NCBI RefSeq assembly: GCF_036246005.1
Contig: NZ_CP109171.1
Coordinates: 3,894,001 to 3,958,000 of the forward strand
Direction: 5' to 3'
Source: Streptomyces sp. NBC_01723
GTDB lineage: Bacteria; Actinomycetota; Actinomycetes; Streptomycetales; Streptomycetaceae
Length of the DNA stretch: 64,000 bases
In this document: one piece after another, positions 60,681 to 64,000 of the stretch
How the letters are laid out: every line of letters begins with the position of its first letter
Numbering within the stretch: position 1 is the first letter of the stretch
The notes under the pieces: generated by a model
The model's input: only the letters and a program-made list of their open reading frames with translations
The model's database searches: none
Told to the model about the DNA's origin: nothing
Program-made: the position numbers and the translations under genes

Positions 60681-61346
60681 CTACAACTCGGGCGCGCTCA
60701 CACCCGTACGAGTGAGGGCGTCGACGGCCGCGTCCACCACGGCCTCCACGTCGGGCACCCAGGGCGAGGCGGAGCCGGGCAGCGGTGCCCGCTCCCAGCG
60801 GACGGCGCCGCCTCCGGTCTCGGACGGCGGCAGCGCGAGATAGCCGCCGTCGCCGTGGAAACGCAGGGATCCGGGGACGAAGTCCTTGGCGTAGAGGAGC
60901 TCGCCCAGCTGCTCCATGGAGTAGGGCCGCACCAGCAGCGACCAGCGGGCGGGCGAGGCGACGACCGGGCCGACCCGCAGGCCGGCGCGGTCGAGGGCGG
61001 CGAGAGCATGGGCGGCCGGCAGGGCGGGCAGCGAGACCGCGCACGGGGCGCCGCCGCCGGTGGCCAGGACGATCGGCGCGGAAGGCCGGTTGCTCCACCA
61101 CCAGCGCACCATGCGCGCGTCGGTGGTGGCCGCGAGGAGACCGGGGTCGAAGGGATGCGCGCCCGGCACCGTGCACTCGGGATCGGGGCAGCCGCAGCGG
61201 GTCCGCGCCTGCGGGTCCGCCGCCACGCCCGGGAGGACGGGCCACTGCCATTGCGTCGCGTAGGTCAGGGCCGCGCCGATCAGCTCAGGCCGCCCGTCGT
61301 CGTGCCGGGACAAGAGCCTGCGTCGCCTTCCGAGGATCTCGCGCAT
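60681..61346 (-). CDS. Prim-Pol-like protein with degenerate active site
   Basis: 221 residues from ATG 61346. LIGAALTYATQWQWPVLPGVAADPQARTRCGCPDPECTVPGAHPFDPGLLAATTDARMVRWWWSNRPSAPIVLATGG follows the N-terminal Prim-Pol layout, including the Cys/His insert CGCPDPEC-H. Where active members have VxVDxD there is CAVSLPALPAAHAL, and where they have GGRHLW there is ARWSLLV, so both metal ligands and the His are lost. A non-catalytic paralogue of the AEP fold is inferred. Paired with a membrane protein gene downstream. Confidence 0.85.
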   Translation of the reverse strand: MREILGRRRRLLSRHDDGRPELIGAALTYATQWQWPVLPGVAADPQARTRCGCPDPECTVPGAHPFDPGLLAATTDARMVRWWWSNRPSAPIVLATGGGAPCAVSLPALPAAHALAALDRAGLRVGPVVASPARWSLLVRPYSMEQLGELLYAKDFVPGSLRFHGDGGYLALPPSETGGGAVRWERAPLPGSASPWVPDVEAVVDAAVDALTRTGVSAPEL

Positions 61347-61913
61347 GAGCGCTCGTTCCTTTCCGTTGCACGCCTGGCAACACCGTGGTCACTCACACCA
61401 TGTGTCGAGCATTCGCTGTGCGTAGCTTGGTTGGCGCATCACATCCGTGCCGCGGGACGACCCCCACACCAGGGCGCGCTCCCCCGAGCGACACCCTGCC
61501 GGGGAACACCACTGCCAAGGGCAGGGGAAACCCCTGTGGGTCGAGCACTGACTGCGTCCGTGACGGTTCCGTCCACACTGCGTCTGGCAAAAGCATGGGC
61601 GTGGCGCGGGGGTGGCGAAGTCTGGCGTTTGCCGTTCCGCGTATTTCTCTCCGCCTCCGCCACGGGAGGATGGGGCACGGTCGTCGGTGGATAGGACGCC
61701 CGGGTCCGTCGCCAGGTTCCGGGTGGCCCCCAACCACCCCCGGCCTTCTCCGAGTACGTACCCATCACGACCGCTGTGACGCTCCGTGAAGCACCCCCAG
61801 TCGACCGCAACAAGCCGTCCTCTGGGGCAGTTTCAAGCCAATCTAGCTTTTTCGCAAGAGTTCCGGAAGGAGGCCGCTCGCACCCCACGGACACCAGGAA
61901 TCCCGGCAGGACA
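61347..61913. other. 567-nt divergent intergenic region
   Basis: No gene is supported here. It separates the minus-strand Prim-Pol-like gene from the leader ORF and phosphatase gene. An AT-richer stretch at about 61828-61860 (CAGTTTCAAGCCAATCTAGC) stands out from the GC-rich surroundings and is the best candidate promoter zone. Hexamers are not assigned. Confidence 0.45.
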
Positions 61914-62006
61914 ATGCTGGACATCCCCTTACGAGTGCGTGTACATGTGGAGACACTGCTAGCGGCGCAGAATGACATGGGGGTTTGCGATGCTTTTGAG
62001 CAGTAA
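61914..62006 (+). CDS. 30-residue leader ORF with a TTA codon
   Basis: ATG 61914 with GGCAGG about 2-7 nt upstream. The peptide begins MLDIPLRVRVHVETLLAAQN and continues DMGVCDAFEQ to a TAA stop 24 nt before the phosphatase start. Codon 6 (61929-61931) is TTA, and several other codons are atypically AT-rich. It may act as an upstream ORF governing translation of the SpoIIE-type gene; it could also be chance. Confidence 0.5.
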   Translation: MLDIPLRVRVHVETLLAAQNDMGVCDAFEQ

Positions 62007-62030
62007 GCGCCGGTCGGAAGGCCGGACACC

Positions 62031-63467
62031 ATGAACGCCCCGCACCCTCCGAAAGTGGCCGGAATCGATTCAGCGGTCCCGTCCCCCGCACACACTGTCG
62101 CGCCCGCCGCTGCCCCGGCCGCCCCTCCGAACACCTCGGACGCCGCTGCCGCCGCTGCCGCCGACGACGACGCCCCCGGCAAAGGCTCCGCCCCGGGCCT
62201 CCTCCTCCAGGACCGGCTGGCCGGCTGGGTCTCGGACCTCACGACCCTGCACGAACTGACCGAACGCCTGGTCCGTACGGACACCCTCTCGGACGGCCTC
62301 CAGGAGTTGCTGCGTGCCGGTGCCGCCCTGGTGGGCGCCCGGCGCGGTCTCGTCACCCTGGAGCCGGCCGACGGACTCGGCCCGGACACCACCATCGGCC
62401 TCGGGCTGGCCCGTGCCGACCTCGGCCACATCGAGACCGTGCCCCGGACCTCCCTGTCCTACGGGCGGATCCTGGACGGGCTGCCGGTCGACGAGGACGG
62501 GTTCGCCGAGCCCGACCTGCTGGCCGAGAAGGGCCTCGACCCGCGCCACCGGGAGGTCGCCGCCCGTCTCGGCTACGCCGCCAGCTACGCGCTCCCGCTC
62601 TCCGCCGAGGGCACCGGACGCCTCGGCGCCGCCGCGTGGCTCTACGACGAACCCGCCGAACCGGACGAGCACCAGCGCCACCTGGCCGGCCTCTACGTCC
62701 GGTACGCCGCGCCCCACCTGACCCGCCTCCTGGAGGTCGAGCGCACGCGCGCGTGCATGGCGACGATGGCCGAGGAGCTGCTGCCCTCCCGCCTGCCGCG
62801 GGTGCCCGGCGTCCAGCTCGCCGCCCGGCACCGCACCGGCCCGCTCGGCGGCGGCGACTGGTACGACGCGCTGCCGCTGCCGGACGCCGCGCTCGGCCTC
62901 TCCGTCGGCTCCGTCACCGGGGCCGGGCCCAGCGCGGTCGCCGCGATGGGGCGGATGCGCGCCTCGCTGCGGGCGTACGCCGTGATGGAGGGCGAGGACC
63001 CGGTCGCCGTCCTGTCCGACCTGGAACTGCTGCTGCGCCTGACCGAGCCCGCCCGTTCGGCCACCGCGCTGTTCGGCTACTGCGAGCCCGCGCTGCGCCG
63101 GATCACCCTGGCCGGCGCCGGGCACAGCCCTCCGCTGCTGATCGGGGAACGGCGCACGGAGTTCGTCGAGACCTCCGTCTCGGCGCCGCTCGGCATGCTC
63201 GCCTGCTGGGAGGCGCCCAGCGTGGAGCTGCAGGCCGAAGCGGGAGAGACGGTTCTGCTGTACACGGACGGGCTGCTGCACCGCACGGGGGACCGGGCCG
63301 ACCGCGCCTTCGCCCGGCTGCACGCGGCCGCCGCCGGTGTACCGAGGGCCGCGCGCCACGACCCGGACGCGGTCGCCGACCACGTCCTGCGCACCGTGCT
63401 GCCGGACGGGAAGGCCGACGCGGACTCCGAGGAGGACGTCGTCCTGCTGGCCGTACGGTTCGAATAA
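62031..63467 (+). CDS. GAF-PP2C (SpoIIE-type) phosphatase with an altered metal site
   Basis: 478 residues from ATG 62031. A disordered Ala/Pro N-terminus (1-55) precedes a GAF domain (about 70-235: LHELTERLVRTDTLSDGLQELLRAGAALVGARRGLVTLEP). The SpoIIE domain follows: GGGDWYDALPL (273-283) has the first Asp pair. The second metal motif reads SVGSVTGAGP (291-300), with Ser294 where GDVxGHG phosphatases have Asp. YTDGLLHR (411-418) and EEDVVLLAVRFE are intact. Such proteins dephosphorylate STAS antagonists; activity here is doubtful or metal-altered. No partner is adjacent. Confidence 0.9.
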   Translation: MNAPHPPKVAGIDSAVPSPAHTVAPAAAPAAPPNTSDAAAAAAADDDAPGKGSAPGLLLQDRLAGWVSDLTTLHELTERLVRTDTLSDGLQELLRAGAALVGARRGLVTLEPADGLGPDTTIGLGLARADLGHIETVPRTSLSYGRILDGLPVDEDGFAEPDLLAEKGLDPRHREVAARLGYAASYALPLSAEGTGRLGAAAWLYDEPAEPDEHQRHLAGLYVRYAAPHLTRLLEVERTRACMATMAEELLPSRLPRVPGVQLAARHRTGPLGGGDWYDALPLPDAALGLSVGSVTGAGPSAVAAMGRMRASLRAYAVMEGEDPVAVLSDLELLLRLTEPARSATALFGYCEPALRRITLAGAGHSPPLLIGERRTEFVETSVSAPLGMLACWEAPSVELQAEAGETVLLYTDGLLHRTGDRADRAFARLHAAAAGVPRAARHDPDAVADHVLRTVLPDGKADADSEEDVVLLAVRFE

Positions 63468-63599
63468 CGGACGCCTACGCCTCGGAGACCACGGATAACG
63501 GACGGTAGCGACCCCCCGTAACAGGCCCTTCGCCCCTGGGCCCCCTTCCGTACGACCGTACGATGGGGGTGGTCCAGTGCCGTATCGAGGAGGATGACC

Positions 63600-64000
63600 G
63601 TGGCGGAGGAGCTCACCCAGGAGAACCCGGAGATCCCGGAGACCCCGGAGGCCGTGCTTGAGGACGCCGCTGACGCGGACGGCGACGAGCCGGTCAAGCA
63701 GCGCAAGAACGGCCTGTACCCGGGCGTGTCCGACGAGCTGGCCGAGAACATGAAGTCCGGCTGGGCCGACACGGAGCTGTACGACCTGGAGCCCATCGCC
63801 CAGGCCGCCGAGACCGCCACCCGCCGCGCCGCGCTGTCCGCCCGCTTCCCGGGTGAGCGCCTGGTGATCCCCGCGGGCAACCTGAAGACCCGGTCGAACG
63901 ACACGGAGTACGCCTTCCGCGCCTCGGTCGAGTACGCGTACCTGACCGGGAACCAGACGGAGGACGGCGTCCTGGTCCTGGAGCCCAGGGGCGACGGCCA
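63600..64000 (+). CDS. Aminopeptidase P (Xaa-Pro aminopeptidase), 5' part
   Basis: The gene runs off the right edge; about 133 residues are visible from GTG 63600, which has GAGGAGG 7 nt upstream (the ATG at 63594 is too close to it). An acidic leader (EELTQENPEIPETPEAVLEDAADADGDEP) is followed by NGLYPGVSDELAENMKSGWADTE and the creatinase/AMP_N domain: RRAALSARFPGERLVIPAGNLKTRSNDTEYAFRASVEYAYLTGNQTEDGVLVLEP. The C-terminal metallopeptidase domain lies outside the window. Cytosolic removal of N-terminal residues before proline is expected. Confidence 0.9.
   Translation, partial: MAEELTQENPEIPETPEAVLEDAADADGDEPVKQRKNGLYPGVSDELAENMKSGWADTELYDLEPIAQAAETATRRAALSARFPGERLVIPAGNLKTRSNDTEYAFRASVEYAYLTGNQTEDGVLVLEPRGDG

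Overview
The window is a GC-rich (about 73% by eye) actinobacterial chromosome segment, almost certainly from a Streptomyces close to S. coelicolor. The evidence is strong G/C third-position codon bias, frequent GTG starts, sigF and sigN side by side, a penicillin-binding protein near a Streptomyces subtilisin-inhibitor gene, and rare TTA codons. Most of it looks like conserved core chromosome rather than a genomic island. The only clear mobile element is one 836-bp IS5-type insertion.

Layout. 1-16 kb: a truncated M48-like membrane protein, purD, dnaX with the SRP RNA upstream, tRNA-Ser(GGA), and a CopC/CopD copper protein. Next comes a translationally coupled SDR/cupin/GNAT/penicillin-acylase operon that shares a perfect iron box with a divergent siderophore-interacting flavoprotein. 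A DNA glycosylase, an HdeD-type membrane protein, two small proteins, the IS, a VapB-like small protein and a LytR_C protein follow. 16-23 kb: upp, the tadA-associated gene plus tadA, tRNA-Ser(CGA), and the sporulation sigma factors sigF and sigN. About 1 kb without a gene follows, carrying a six-copy 35-bp tandem repeat. 23-30 kb: MarR, an MFS pump fused to carboxypeptidase-regulatory-like domains and a YceI protein with the same domain, two GAF-ANTAR regulators, a STAS protein, and a PPOX-type flavin enzyme. 29.6-38 kb: TetR, an MFS pump, and a response regulator/sensor kinase/GT2-GtrA/GT39 operon. 38-48 kb: amidohydrolase, DUF2797, HxlR, a class B penicillin-binding protein, tRNA-Arg(ACG), tRNA-Ser(GCT), an SSI-type inhibitor, and a 1,427-residue PAS/pseudokinase/receiver protein. 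47-54 kb: TetR with MFS and paired operators, an acyl-CoA ligase, an ECF sigma factor beside a small secreted protein, a Prim-Pol protein, and a TTA-containing gene. 54-64 kb: tRNA-Ser(TGA), an HtrA-type protease, GDPD, an anti-sigma-type ATPase, a SEC-C protein, a C-loop hairpin sRNA candidate, two coupled small-family genes, a TTA-containing leader ORF, a degenerate SpoIIE-type phosphatase, and the start of an aminopeptidase P gene.

How they fit together. Much of the content concerns development and envelope control: sigF, sigN, STAS, an RsbW-like ATPase, PP2C, ANTAR proteins, the PBP, HtrA, and a two-component system tied to glycosyltransferases. The best candidates for under-described biology are the iron-box acylase operon, the giant PAS pseudokinase, the MFS/CarboxypepD_reg/YceI module, the degenerate PP2C with its TTA leader ORF, and the C-loop hairpin RNA. 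All calls come from reading the sequence. No database searches were run.
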